DNA of 64,000 nucleotides. It comes from Manduca sexta (taxonomy: Eukaryota; Arthropoda; Insecta; Lepidoptera; Sphingidae). Below are positions 39,401 through 44,600 of the stretch, in pieces. Position 1 is the first letter of the stretch. Every line of letters starts with the position of its first letter. Made by a program: the position numbers and the translations under genes. Location of the stretch: assembly GCF_014839805.1 (NCBI RefSeq), contig NC_051115.1:2230600-2294599 (forward strand). Reading direction: 5' to 3'. Below the pieces are notes generated by a model that saw nothing but the letters and a program-made list of their open reading frames with translations, searched no databases and was not told the origin of the DNA.

Positions 39401-42400
39401 AAGTCGATAGACACCTCACCTGGAAGAAGGAAAGAATATTGAAAATTCAACCGAGTAGGAAAAACGAAGGGAGAGACCCACCACTAGAACTCTTGTAAGC
39501 CAGGATCAGGTTGATACAACTAAGATAATAATAACATCAGTCCTGTATCAACTGTTGCCAATAAGCCTGATATTGTGATAGTAGATCGATTGTCGCGCCG
39601 GGCAATACTTGTTGATGTCACCATTCCGCATGACGATAACCTTGTTAAAGCCGAAAAGGATAAAATGTCTAAATATTTAGACTTGGCACATGAGGTCACC
39701 GACATGTGGGATGTGGACTCTACAATTATTGTTCCGATTGTCGTTTCTGCGCATGGATTGATACCAAAGAGCCTCGACCAACATCTTCGGAAGCTCTCAA
39801 TTGGCCGTTGGGTCGGAGGCCAGATGCAGAAGGCAGTATTGCTGGACACGGCGCGCATTGTGAGGCGATTCATCACTTTGAATCCCTAACCGCCGGTGGC
39901 CTGGGTCTTGCGCTTCGCCATCGGAGGGTCATACATTTTTTATATTTTTATATGCATGTTTTTTTTTAAATGTATATGTAAAAATGTAAAAAAAAACCTT
40001 TAAAATAAAGAGAATTGACATCAGTCCTGTATTATATATTGTCCCACTGTTGGGCACGGGCCTCCTCTACTACTAAGAGGGATAAGGCCTTAGTCCACTA
40101 CGCTGGCCTAGTGCGGATTGGTAAAATTCACACCTTCGAAATTCCTATAGAGGAACTTCTCAGATGTGCAGGTTTCCTCACGATGTTTTCCTTCACCATT
40201 AAAGCGAACGATAAATTCACAAAGAATACACACATGATTTTAGAAAAGTCAGAGGTGTGTGCCCTTGACATTTGAACCTGCGGACATTTGTCTTGGCAGT
40301 CCGTTCCACACTCAACTCAAAGAGAATTATAATATATATGGACTCAACTCATCATGTAACGGTTGGATGTCATGTCACGAACAATCTACGGCGGACCATA
40401 GGCAATATTGATACTACGGGCTGGCTCGAGTGGAAGTTGCGGCATTCAACCTCCGTGGCAAGGCCTTAGCTTTGGCTTTGGCTTTGCTTGGCATGTGCTG
40501 TGTCTTTACAATACATTGCATTTTTTTTTTATTTCTCTGAATGACGAGACGTGCTTGCCGTTCGCCTGATGGTAAGCGATACGATCCATAAACAGCAGAA
40601 ACACCAACACCTTGAATTACAAAGTGTTTGGTATTCCACTGCGCTCACCATCGTGAGACATGATGTTAAATCTTATTATGTCAAGTAGTTACGTCTAGTA
40701 TTTGTTAAAAATAACTTTAGTTTCCTTTACTTTCGCCAAGTGGCTTAGGGCGGCAAGCACGATTCTGATCACCGATCTATGTAAAAAAAAACTGCTATAA
40801 TAAAAAAAATACCTCTCAACTCTCCAGTGGTGAGATTGGGGTGCAGCCACAAACTATAGTGTTTGGGGATCACAAAAGTGGGTAGACGAGCCCCCCTCCA
40901 GGGAAACACCGCCCCACTGGTAGATATGCGCTCTCTGTAACAAAAATATTATGCCTGAGACTATCCTCCGTTTCTAACGATCTCAATCGTTTTTATCTAT
41001 CTCAAAAATGGACCAATCAGCACAAAGTATTTTTTGATATAACAAATGAGTTATTTTGATTGGTTCGCGGAATTGGATTGAAGATTGAGATCAGGATTGG
41101 TTTTTGAAATTGGCTGTTAAATGAGTGCTTCGGTGGCGTAGTTGTATTGGGTTCACGGTACGATGCTCTAATTAGTCCCAGGCTCGAATCCCGGGCTTGG
41201 ACAATATGGTACGGACTTCAACTGATCAGTATTAACTTAGAGTGGTATCACATCAATGGATCACAGCCTTGGCGAAATGTGGGTGTTCTGGTTGCACTTT
41301 TGCCTTGGAGACACTAGCGTAGCTTAGAGAGGCCCTATATCTAAATTTATTCGGGGCCTTTTAGGGTAGTGCAAACTTTTAGGCACCCGCTTAGTTTAAT
41401 GTAGGTATGCGCCAAGAGGGGCCCTAAGCTCGGAGGCTCTATAACTCTCATACGGCTGATATGGCGGCAGCTACGTCCCTGTTTCGGGATAAAATTGTAA
41501 TGTGTCTTTGTTTTTTTTTCTCAGAAGAATGAGTAGTGGCCAAGATATCTTACTTATTTGCTGCAGCTGCGCTGGCTTCTGCGTCCGTTGGCGGCTGTCC
41601 AGGCAGCAGGGTAACTTCGGCAGCACACGGACAATCTATAGACAAGATATTGGTATAATGGTCTTTCATACTTATAGCTAGCAAAGTTAAAATGAACCCA
41701 CAGCACTTTATGGTTACAGTGGGTCCAATAGAAAGTCGACTGACGAGAAATTGTTACGCGCCGCTATCCTAGCCGATGACTTCGGGCGTTTCCGGAAGTA
41801 TTCTGCTTAGCTGACAGAAGACAAGATATGTCACGCGGCGACTTCTATTATTATCTCTGGTTGAACGTTGTCAAAAAATGTCTAAAATCAAAAATGGTAT
41901 TCTGTAATTATTTTGCTGATATAATGTTTACTGTAAAAGGAGCGTTTAATAAGATCATTACCCTTCGACAGACACAATTATCCTGGACCCGGATATACAC
42001 AGTTGATTCCGGAACGCGACACTTAAAGGGTTTTAACATCCTATGTACGGTTGCTCTCCGGCCAGATATAAAATATATCCTACCACCAGTAACGAAAACA
42101 AAGTATTAATTTTAATTAGGCACCAAAATTGTCTAAAAGTATGAAGGGCCATTTTGACATTTAGCAAAGGTGAGAATAGTCCAATCAAAGACTTAGGACT
42201 TTGGTTGCTTTAAATTTGGTAACATTTTAGAATCTTTAGGGGGGGGCAGCTGCCCCTCCCTGTTCCCCAGTAGCGACACCCTTGATGAATATATTTCTCA
42301 CCTGGTTGCGGAGTGGCGTAGACGACCAGCAGTGCGACCACGAAGATGGTGCCGAAGATGAGCGCTGTGATGCATATCGCTCGTCGTTGGGAGCACACTG

Positions 42401-43983
42401 CTACCGGAGTGTCCCGCAATTCCCTCGCTTCCCGGGCTTTGTCTGTATCTGAAATAAGTAAACCTCACGTTGGACATCATGGGCTATCTGTAAATTACGT
42501 CACCAGAAGGAAGGGGACACAAAGTGTGACGTTATGTGACAAAAAGGCGAGGTTATGGTTCGTGACGTCACATGTCAAGGTCTGCAGTATTAAAACACAA
42601 GATTAATTATAAGCATCGATATACAGGGTCATATTGACATTGCGTTACTGAATGAAACCACATACTCGTCTTCACTTTTGTCTACGTTGTGCCAAAAATC
42701 ATACATTAATAACTAATAGTTTGACGAAAAATCCTGGTTTTAGTTTTCGGATTTTTGATAATTTTGTAGTTTAATACGAATATGGCGTGCGTTAGTGTAT
42801 TTCTGACTGAAAGTATGATGTTGCTAGTACAACGAATTATCTAAGAGTAGTATTGGTGGCTTTAGGGCGCGTAAAATTAAAATTACTTTTTATTAATACC
42901 TATTTTGTTCGAAATTTACACTTTTTTGTTTTACATCTACGGCTTAAGTAACTTCTTGTAAATGGTTATTTTCAATTAAATAAGTATGTATTTGGTTTCA
43001 TTTTGTAATGCGATGTCAAAATGACCCAGTATATATAATAATAATAAAATAATAATAATATTAGCCCTGTATTGTAAACTTGCCCACTGCTGAGCACGGG
43101 CCTCTTCTACTACTGAGAGGGATTAGGCCTTAGTCCACCACGCTGGCCTAGTGCGGGTTGATAAACTTCACACACCTTCAAAATTCCTGTAGAGAACTTC
43201 TCAGATGTGCAGGTTTCCTCACGATGTTTTCCTTCACCGTTAAAGCGAACGATAAATTCACAAAGAATACACACATGATTTTAGAAAAGTCAGTGGTGTG
43301 TGCCCTTGGGATTTGAACCTGCGGACATTCGTCTTGGCAGTCCGTTCCACAACCAACTAGGCTATCGCCGCTCGCTGTGTGTATAATATGTACTATGTAC
43401 TAGATTTGGCGTTCCGAACATTCACTGTGTTCAACTGAATTGAACTGTCATCCATTCAAACTGATTTTAATATGGTGTCAATATTGATGCTTGTGGTTGT
43501 GTACGGAGTGGCGCTCATAATATAAAAACGCGAGTCTAACTGTAAACCTGGATTTGAAAATAAAAAAATAGTGGAATAAGTAAAATTATTTGTTGTTCAA
43601 GTGAATTAATAGATTATAACAGTGACGTTTCGGTTGCCATCTTAGTTCACATTTTGAACAAATAGTTTACATGGATGTTCGTGTCTATAGAATACATGTC
43701 AATGATTATAAGCCATTCAAATTAGATAGTACGGGTGCGTGTCAAAAACAGAAAAGGGACGAAATACTTACATGTGACGTCAGAGGACATTACAATATGA
43801 ATGTATGAAATATGAATTACTGCGTCATTTCTCATTGAATTTTAATTATGTTTTTTACAGCAGGACTTCCTTTTTCGTATTAATTGCTGTTACATATTAA
43901 AAATGCACAAAATTAAACAAAGTCGAATATGCTATTAACTTACCCGCCAAAAACGCTACATCGTCCAAATCTTGATCAACCAT
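12266..43983 (-). CDS. Type II transmembrane M1 aminopeptidase homologue lacking catalytic residues (pseudo-peptidase)
   Basis: Twenty-six coding exons, all with GT-AG introns, join into one frame of 1070 codons. Exons: 43944-43983, 42302-42448, 41554-41635, 40813-40934, 39247-39419, 38405-38511, 37273-37380, 36597-36669, 36054-36265, 34188-34267, 28995-29107, 27909-28063, 26791-26884, 25919-26025, 25388-25531, 24000-24103, 23000-23222, 21582-21670, 20163-20260, 19256-19394, 18377-18569, 17696-17822, 16558-16715, 15667-15753, 13681-13792, 12266-12391. Residues 37-58 form a signal-anchor helix. M1 N-domain landmarks follow: LPTFVIPKHYSLWLHPNLTT about 107-126 and FPCLDEPNLRATF about 240-252. 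The catalytic domain covers about 355-540 and the ERAP1-like C-terminal domain about 660-1070. At least twelve N-glycosylation sequons suggest an ectodomain. HEXXH is RLLAQ (414-418), GAMEN is PYSEG and the catalytic Tyr is Leu500. Only Glu394 and Glu437 remain. I infer a non-enzymatic binding or adhesion role, comparable to nematode MNP-1. The C terminus lacks a GPI signal. Confidence 0.93.
12431..12764 (-). repeat. tRNA-derived SINE A
   Basis: In reverse it reads from a tRNA-like head (GATAGCCTAGTTGGGTGTGG as box A, GGTTCAAATCCCAAGGGCA as box B) to a tail ending TATTATTATTATAATC. Its body includes CACGATGTTTTCCTTCACCG (as read on plus). About fourteen copies or fragments occur in the window. 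Confidence 0.85.
12765..13348 (-). repeat. Dispersed repeat family D (CTACGTACTAGAT), long copy
   Basis: Shares the blocks AACTATTTGTTCAAAATCTG, GTTATAACCTATTTATTCA-like and ATCTAGTACGTAGTACAT with copies at 21710, 24635, 34340, 43378 and 54148. It also shares the distal part (GATATC...GAATTC...ATCCACATTTCATGCTA) with 24635-24712. It has an internal insertion around 13160-13265. Class unknown; possibly a solo LTR or a MITE. Confidence 0.65.
13352..13660 (+). repeat. Dispersed retroposon tail family I, copy 1
   Basis: About 300 bp (CTAGCGACCCGCCCAGGCTT ... ATACTATGTAGTGAT) nearly identical to 62768-63056. The 'CCCGCTCTGACTTCGCTCGGG' and 'AAAATCCGTTGCGTAGTTTTA' motifs are typical of lepidopteran non-LTR retroposon tails. 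It ends about 16 bp short of the donor of exon 25. Confidence 0.72.
14030..14300 (+). repeat. Dispersed repeat (GAAAAGAGACGAAATAC / TGACGTCA)
   Basis: Shares GAAAAGAGACGAAATACxxxCATGTGACGTCA and the downstream TGAGTTACTGGCTCATTT region with 22330-22580, 43735-43930 and, partly, 38575-38700. Non-coding. Confidence 0.6.
14389..14698. mobile_element. MITE E (GCCGTTCAAGTATTACGTAACGCA ends)
   Basis: Inverted ends: (A)GGACTGTTCAAGTATTACGT at the left and ACGTAACACTTGAACGGCCCC at the right. Internal GTAACGCGCCGTAACGTTTTCC-type blocks recur. Related copies are at 16933-17231, 24118-24556 (interrupted) and 21045-21137 (fragment). Confidence 0.75.
14840..15161 (-). repeat. tRNA-derived SINE A
   Basis: Full-length minus-strand copy with an (ATA)n tail at the low-coordinate side and the tRNA-like head at 15161. 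It lies in the intron downstream of exon 24. Confidence 0.85.
15428..15565 (+). repeat. SINE A, 5' fragment
   Basis: Head GATAGCCTAGTTGGGAATGG and box-B region, truncated after AACGGTGAAGGAAA. A short piece of SINE B (GCGCCTCTGCATACC) follows at about 15600. Confidence 0.65.
15667..15753 (-). CDS. M1 homologue exon 24 (87 nt, frame-neutral)
   Basis: Encodes RFAFSALSSEAQRGREWKLW... and ends ASACR. Its length (87) is divisible by three and both neighbours are in phase 2, so it could be skipped without a frame change. It is flanked by SINE copies in opposite orientation (16241-16545 plus, 14840-15161 minus). Confidence 0.9.
15840..16195. repeat. Fragments of dispersed repeats including MITE G right end
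   Basis: Around 16080-16195 the sequence matches the right part of the mariner-like MITE G (TTTTACATCTACGGCT...CAAAATGACCCTGTA). The left part resembles the GACGTCA repeat in reverse. Confidence 0.5.
16241..16545 (+). repeat. tRNA-derived SINE A
   Basis: Starts AGCGGCGATAGCCTAGTTGG and ends GATATTATTATG. It stands about 12 bp from the splice donor of exon 23, on the intronic side. It is opposite in orientation to the host gene and to the copy at 14840-15161. Confidence 0.87.
16558..16715 (-). CDS. M1 homologue exon 23 (GC-rich, weak donor)
   Basis: Encodes AAFTAGVRAQGAAAWRACWR... and ends APDDWLFYR, aligning with the ERAP1_C helices 'YCxGxRxGG...W' and 'ALACTKDxWLLxRYL'. Roughly four fifths of the bases are G or C in an otherwise AT-rich gene, giving an Ala/Arg-biased segment. 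The donor is GTCGGC, a poor match to GTRAGT, and a SINE begins about 12 bp beyond it. Confidence 0.87.
16933..17231. mobile_element. MITE E, best-preserved copy
   Basis: Inverted ends GGGGCCGTTCAAGTAGTACG and CGTATTACTTGAACGGCCCC. The interior holds repeated GTTACGTAACTC and CCGTAACGTT blocks. No open frame. Superfamily not assigned. Confidence 0.8.
17232..17695. other. Intron 22 sequence, nothing recognised
   Basis: Intronic sequence between exon 22 (17696-17822) and MITE E. I see no additional exon or repeat. Confidence 0.5.
18820..18905 (+). repeat. Fragment of MITE family F
   Basis: TTAAAATTGAACTATTTTTCGG and TTTTATCACGG blocks match the left end of the element at 37605. Confidence 0.5.
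18965..19250 (+). repeat. Dispersed repeat (GGCTCGCGAACATTTC)
   Basis: The block GGCTCGCGAACATTTCTCGG...CCTTCCCCACACTT...CCCTGCAATCGCTAG recurs at 29340-29610 and, in reverse or partly, at 51560-51690 and 59340-59440. It lies directly next to the donor of exon 20. Confidence 0.6.
19403..19612 (-). repeat. tRNA-derived SINE B
   Basis: In reverse it carries a tRNA-like box B (GGTTCAAATCCCGGGTCAAG) near the head and ends at CCCCTTCGGGAATAAATGTG. Other copies are at 21222 (minus) and 23252, 25655, 41128, 47353 and 63878 (plus). Confidence 0.8.
19672..20036. mobile_element. Possible MITE with GTCTACTT(C/T)GAAAAACGAA ends
   Basis: The left end GGTCTACTTCGAAAAACGAA is mirrored by TTCGTTTTTCAAAGTAGACG at the right. 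The interior has several short palindromic GGATCCGT(C/A) repeats (19920-19965). Non-coding. Confidence 0.55.
20345..21035 (+). repeat. Tandem 'TCTCAAGTGTGAT...CATCTTAAGATA' units split by a poly(A) insertion
   Basis: Two adjacent units of about 113 bp (20345 and 20458), each with CTCAAGTGYGATxTC...GACxxTGTTTAAGACCAGCATCTT. A third unit follows at 20948. Between them (20546-20946) is an unrelated segment ending AATAAA plus about 25 A residues. It looks like a retroposed transcript or LINE tail. Confidence 0.6.
21222..21480 (-). repeat. tRNA-derived SINE B, well-preserved
   Basis: In reverse: TCGGTGGCGTAGTTGTATTG (box A region), GGGTTCGAATCCCGGGTCGG (box B), then a body ending with CCCCTTCGGGGATAAATGCG. 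It is a retroposed SINE rather than a functional tRNA, because the anticodon arm cannot be folded properly. Confidence 0.82.
21710..22020 (+). repeat. Dispersed repeat family D
   Basis: From ATATATGTACTACGTACTAG to GTCTATAGAATATACGTCAA, collinear with copies at 12765 (reverse), 24713, 34340 (reverse), 43378 and 54148 (reverse). Confidence 0.7.
23000..23222 (-). CDS. M1 homologue exon 17 (Thr/Pro-rich linker)
   Basis: Encodes residues about 621-695. Residues 632-657 are a basic Thr/Pro segment (NATTTPVPPATTRRTTTKTP...) likely to be O-glycosylated, inserted within the beta-sandwich domain before the conserved WVIPVTF strand. Four N-linked sequons cluster between here and the next exon. Confidence 0.9.
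23252..23475 (+). repeat. tRNA-derived SINE B
   Basis: Head GTCGGTGGCGTAGTTGTGTG, box B TTCGATCCCTGG, and body with CCGATATGGCGATAG and GTGCACCTCTGCCTACC. Confidence 0.72.
23738..23926 (+). repeat. SINE A, 3' part
   Basis: Starts inside the body (AACGGTGAAAGAAAACATCG) and ends with GCTGATATTATTATC. The head is missing. Confidence 0.78.
24118..24556. mobile_element. MITE E with nested insertion
   Basis: The left end (GGCCGTTCAAGT) is separated from the rest (AGTATTACGTAACGCAATTT) by about 125 bp (24134-24262) of unrelated sequence ending in an A-rich AAAAATAAAAATAAA tail. This looks like a small retroposon inserted into the MITE. The right end is TACTTGAACGGTCCC. Confidence 0.7.
24635..25005 (+). 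repeat. Dispersed repeat family D, extended copy
   Basis: Includes the distal block ATGAAATGTGGATTTTGGAG...GCCGGAGAGGGCCACCACC as well as the ACTACGTACTAGATCTGG...TTGAACAAATAGTTTATATG core. It shows the family is longer than its commoner 310-bp form. Confidence 0.65.
25200..25352. mobile_element. MITE F, short internally deleted copy
   Basis: ACATTAAACTTTTCGGATTC at the left is mirrored by GAATCCGAAAAGTAGTTTAA at the right. CTCCCAACGTTTCGAAGACT is present. It is only about 150 bp versus about 440 bp for 37605-38044. Confidence 0.68.
25655..25880 (+). repeat. SINE B, diverged
   Basis: Retains GCAGTGCTGAGGTCTTGGAT, TGTGCCCGATATGACGATAG and CTCCTCTGCCTACCCTTTTG. The head is degenerate. It ends about 40 bp from exon 14. 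Confidence 0.6.
26524..26766 (+). repeat. Non-LTR retroposon tail (CTAGCTGACCCGACAGACGTTG)
   Basis: Matches 52618-52905: GACCCGACAGACGTTGTCCCG at the left, GAAATCGGTCCAGCC near the right, and a final ATATATAGA. Short 3' tails of this sort are typical of RTE/CR1-like families. No coding sequence remains. Confidence 0.7.
26791..26884 (-). CDS. M1 homologue exon 13 (catalytic Tyr replaced by Leu)
   Basis: Ends ...DELSLHK and continues GAAIVSM in exon 14, which aligns with the family's 'ISYxKGAxVxxM'. The transition-state Tyr position is Leu500. Confidence 0.9.
27064..27285 (+). repeat. SINE A, head-truncated
   Basis: Begins TTGTGAATTATCGCTTGCTT and ends CTGATATTATTATTATTATA. About 140 bp of the 5' end is missing. 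Confidence 0.8.
27345..27880 (-). repeat. Family A, copy 4, interrupted by about 210 bp
   Basis: The two ends (27345-27531 and 27745-27880) are collinear with family A in reverse. Between them lies an unrelated GC-richer segment (about 27541-27740), which begins CAGCTGGGGGACTTCACGCG and contains AATAAAGATTTGTAA. I do not recognise the insert. Confidence 0.62.
27909..28063 (-). CDS. M1 homologue exon 12 (post-HEXXH helix, third ligand Glu)
   Basis: Starts WFGGLVSPRWWGSQWLMEAL, aligning with the M1 signature WFGNLVTMxWWxDLWLNEGF. Glu437 lies exactly 18 residues after the position of the second His, so the HEXXH-x18-E geometry is conserved even though the first part is destroyed. Confidence 0.93.
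28637..28926 (+). repeat. Poly(A)-tailed repeat family C, full length
   Basis: Starts TTGGTGGTAGATCTCTCATA, runs through GGTAGGTACCACCGCAATG and ACTACTGGACATAATAACAC, and ends CGTCTCGTCATTCAATAAAAAAAAAA. It ends about 70 bp from exon 11. Confidence 0.78.
28995..29107 (-). CDS. M1 homologue exon 11 (degenerate GAMEN and HEXXH)
   Basis: Encodes the end of the strand 'LPKFDIVVVEG', then PYSEGWGLITL in the position of GAMENWGLITY, then TIARLLAQQ in the position of VVAHELAHQ. Both zinc-ligand His residues (to Arg414 and Gln418) and the general-base Glu (to Leu415) are missing. The Glu of GAMEN is retained as Glu394. The reading frame and splice sites are intact. Confidence 0.92.
29248..29345 (-). 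repeat. Degenerate SINE A fragment
   Basis: Retains ATAATAATGCCAGCCCAGTATTAT and CCGGGCCTCCTCTACTA. Heavily deleted. Confidence 0.55.
29617..29793 (-). repeat. copia 3' LTR
   Basis: 177 bp with TG...CA ends. It differs from the other LTR by one extra A in an A-run. Confidence 0.94.
29902..31658 (-). pseudogene. copia reverse transcriptase and RNase H, several frame breaks
   Basis: Segments in changing frames: 31658-31122 (linker leading into RT), 31098-30868 (RT start, DVDTAFLNGDLEEVFMEQP), a short piece around 30790-30738 holding the FVDD active-site box, 30737-30480 (RT thumb) and 30522-29902 (RNase H with ALSSAESEYMALASATKEA). The breaks look like single-base gains or losses, some in A-runs. 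As written the polyprotein cannot be made. Confidence 0.85.
31700..32613 (-). pseudogene. copia integrase, frame-broken
   Basis: 32613-32389 carries the HHCC zinc-binding region (H-x3-H in WHKRLGH, then CIAC). The rve core follows in a different frame (32398-31700), starting ELIHMDLMGPV and containing the TPYSPQQVGVAERTHR block with the catalytic Glu. One single-base shift separates the two, and another follows at about 31690. Confidence 0.85.
32610..33812 (-). CDS. copia gag and protease region
   Basis: A 400-codon open frame starting at ATG 33812. The N-terminal part is a copia gag domain (helical region with an RRLFLERRLYRLSL-like stretch about residue 135). A CCHC zinc knuckle lies at about 220-235 (CYECKTPGHKRPDC, spacing C-x2-C-x4-H-x4-C). 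The aspartic protease active site follows as YVDSGCTRHM at about 270. The frame closes with a stop shortly before the integrase zinc-binding region. Confidence 0.88.
   Translation of the reverse strand: MSHESEDVSSMKNSPASITSFPFPCLRIKDGYPTWKFKMRNYLIHEDLWETISGYRDGDTTPASTKVRKDAKALAKICLSVEGAAITHIRCAKTASEAWTCLQKAFEDKGIGRRLFLERRLYRLSLSEFKNIELYINAVMSTAQDLADIDVVIEDKSIAAILLGGLTPRYEPLIMALENCNVDVTTELVKTKLLNEMSKDVASSLDSVFHAKKKPKSMKKNIVCYECKTPGHKRPDCPQRNKKEKGNAVNTNDTIFTSLNTSGNPRKDIIYVDSGCTRHMTSRRDWFQNISIQNQGTVTVANGEQIKCCGIGNISINTPENVVNNISDVAYIPDLKASLLSVYKTVEKGFICVFDKNGCNFYKSDTFNFTGESVAHASPCGGLYVLDGTVNVSENVADNF
33914..34089 (-). repeat. copia 5' LTR
   Basis: 176 bp, with the CAAAC target duplication immediately outside at 34090. 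Confidence 0.94.
34340..34645 (-). repeat. Dispersed repeat family D
   Basis: In reverse, collinear with 21710-22020: TACGTATTAGATTCGGCGTT ... GACGTTCGTGTCTATAGAAG. It lies about 75 bp from exon 10. Confidence 0.68.
34854..34886 (-). pseudogene. Relic duplicate of the 3' end and donor of exon 9
   Basis: In reverse it reads GCCATCATTCTGGACGAGTCTGG then GTGAGT, i.e. AIILDESG plus donor, versus VILDESG plus donor at exon 9 (36054). The 25 bp around the donor differ by two bases, both silent at the protein level. An in-frame TAA lies just upstream and the rest of the exon is replaced by the retroposon at 34893. It is probably a remnant of a tandem exon duplication, not a used exon. Confidence 0.6.
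34893..36043 (+). mobile_element. Non-LTR retroposon tail carrying a satellite
   Basis: Begins CTAGCTTTTGCCCGCGGCTC and ends (CAAA)n CTCTTCAGCTTTATATAATAGTATAGAT. The same element occurs at 52906-53527, with the same head and tail but fewer internal units. No protein-coding remnant is recognised. Confidence 0.8.
35231..35975 (+). repeat. Tandem array, six units of about 121-126 bp
   Basis: Each unit starts CATTACTGCTCCG(C/G)TCCT and ends CCGGTAGTTCCT(G/A)AGATTAGC. Starts are near 35231, 35354, 35480, 35605, 35731 and 35852. Units alternate between two sub-types (AAAAACAAAGGG versus CACGAACAAAGGG), hinting at a doubled higher-order unit in the first four. Confidence 0.88.
36054..36265 (-). 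CDS. M1 homologue exon 9 (acidic Thr/Pro insertion)
   Basis: Starts LQDEFATSPPMPPHMMAIAV, corresponding to the M1 'TTPPMSTYLLAF' strand. It then carries an unusual Thr/Pro/Glu-rich insertion of about 35 residues before ending ...VILDESG in phase 2. That phase is what makes the next exon (PLLEW..., 34267) continue in frame. A (CAT)n microsatellite lies about 60 bp 5' of the acceptor. Confidence 0.87.
36326..36418. repeat. (CAT)n microsatellite
   Basis: About 30 CAT/ATC units with one TCG interruption, 60 bp 5' of the exon 9 acceptor. It generates spurious poly-Asp, poly-Met and poly-His frames. Confidence 0.97.
37605..38044. mobile_element. MITE F, complete, about 64-bp inverted ends
   Basis: ATTGAAATTAAATTAATTTTCCGG...CTCCCGACG at the left and CGTCGGGAG...CCGGAAAATTAGTTTAATTTCAAT at the right. 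The middle is non-coding. Fragments occur at 7882, 18820, 25200, 55195 and 63715. Confidence 0.85.
39543..39889 (+). pseudogene. LINE ORF2 C-terminal fragment
   Basis: An open frame reading NKPDIVIVDRLSRRAILVDV..., then TIPHDDNLVKAEKDKMSKYL, DLAHEVTDMW, IIVPIVVSAHGLIPKSLDQHL and AVLLDTARIVRRFI. This is the segment found after the reverse transcriptase in several arthropod non-LTR retrotransposons. It lacks the RT domain and is followed by an A-rich 3' tail to 40006. It sits in intron 4 antisense to the host gene. Placement in an exact clade would need a database search. Confidence 0.8.
40017..40318 (-). repeat. SINE A with target-site duplication, inserted in the LINE tail
   Basis: Flanked by AAAGAGAATT at 40007-40016 and again at 40319-40328, a 10-bp target-site duplication. 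The body is a full SINE A in reverse. Confidence 0.88.
40535..40680 (-). repeat. Poly(A)-tailed repeat family C, 3' part
   Basis: In reverse it ends GCACGTCTCGTCATTCAGAG with the usual CTTACCATCAGGCGAACGGC and GTTGGTGTTTCTGCTG blocks. Confidence 0.72.
41128..41510 (+). repeat. tRNA-derived SINE B with degenerate 3' half
   Basis: Head GCTTCGGTGGCGTAGTTGTA and box B GGCTCGAATCCCGGGCTTGG. An additional tRNA-unlike stretch follows to a T-rich run. Confidence 0.7.
41690..42100 (+). repeat. Copies of the GTCGAC/AACGCGACAC dispersed repeat
   Basis: GGGTCCAATAGAAAGTCGACTGACGAGA at 41728 and GGAACGCGACAC ... ATATAAAATATATCCTACCACCAGT at 42012-42092 match the family seen at 8315. Confidence 0.55.
42302..42448 (-). 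CDS. M1 homologue exon 2 (signal-anchor helix)
   Basis: Encodes residues 14-62. A basic stretch (SQRR, 33-36) precedes a hydrophobic run of about 22 residues (AICITALIFGTIFVVALLVV), which predicts an inside-N, outside-C single-pass topology like ERAP, APN and glutamyl aminopeptidase. Confidence 0.9.
42624..43028. mobile_element. MITE G, mariner-like, TA target duplication
   Basis: CAGGGTCATATTGACATTGCG at the left and CGATGTCAAAATGACCCAG at the right, each flanked by TA. Inverted similarity extends about 45 bp (through TGAAACCA...). It is non-coding and about 405 bp. The TA duplication and ends suggest the Tc1/mariner group. Confidence 0.8.
43033..43372 (-). repeat. tRNA-derived SINE A, full length
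   Basis: Its (TAA)n tail abuts the right end of MITE G. The head lies at 43372 (AGCGGCGATAGCCTAGTTGG in reverse). Confidence 0.86.
43378..43705 (+). repeat. Dispersed repeat family D
   Basis: TACTATGTACTAGATTTGGCG through GTTTACATGGATGTTCGTGTC. Confidence 0.7.
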
Positions 43984-44000
43984 GTTTCGCCAGGCTGCCA
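43944..44000 (-). CDS. M1 homologue exon 1 (start codon)
   Basis: The acceptor (..TTTCAG) lies at 44002-44001, so this exon is preceded by an intron and the first 17 nt are 5'UTR. The ATG is at 43983-43981 in a good context (AACATGG). It encodes a short acidic cytoplasmic tail beginning MVDQDLDDVAFLA. The upstream bases are open in frame (AAWRN), so a further coding exon cannot be excluded, but the tail followed by the anchor at residue 37 is already a sensible type II N terminus. Confidence 0.8.
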
Positions 44001-44312
44001 CTGAAACAATACAAAATAATTAGATTTTTAGGCTCATAATATTCTAGTAAGTAAATTAGATCTAGGACACCACTGATTAACTTTACACTGCTTAACTTAA
44101 TTATCACTGATTAACTTAACTTTGCTTTGCTCGACTATCCACTTTATACGCCCAATATGTCGGATGACAATTCTCATGATACGACCTCTCCGATAAATAT
44201 ATATTTGGAACTGTCAATCTCCTTCGTTTATCTTCTCACATTAACAAAAGTATTCATCATAAAGACATTTAACTTTAATACCTCAGTAATCTGCAGTCTG
44301 TTAATAGTGATG

Positions 44313-44600
44313 TGCCAACTGGGGATAAACACAACTCAAGCTAACTCGAAATGAAATTCACGTAACTCGAATTCAACTCGAGTTAACTGGGTAAAATGAA
44401 ACTGAGTAATGATTTGTTTTGAGTTATTTTTACAAATGTAATGACTCACCAATAAAAAAGGAATTTATTTATTCATCATGTATTTGTTTTATGTGTTTAA
44501 GATTAAATCTTGGTAACATAAATAAAGTAAGTATTTAAACTTGAGTTAAAGAAAATTCAACTCGAGTTGACTCGATCTAAAGCCAACTCGAGTTGACACA
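44313..44600. mobile_element. Possible MITE rich in ACTCGAGT palindromes
   Basis: GTGATGTGCCAACT at the left faces CGAGTTGACACATAT at the right. Several XhoI-like AACTCGAGTT palindromes lie inside both ends. Non-coding. Confidence 0.5.

Noticed and set aside
39520..39876. 118-codon minus-strand frame
   Set aside because: Shadow of the LINE fragment on the plus strand, which carries the recognisable sequence.
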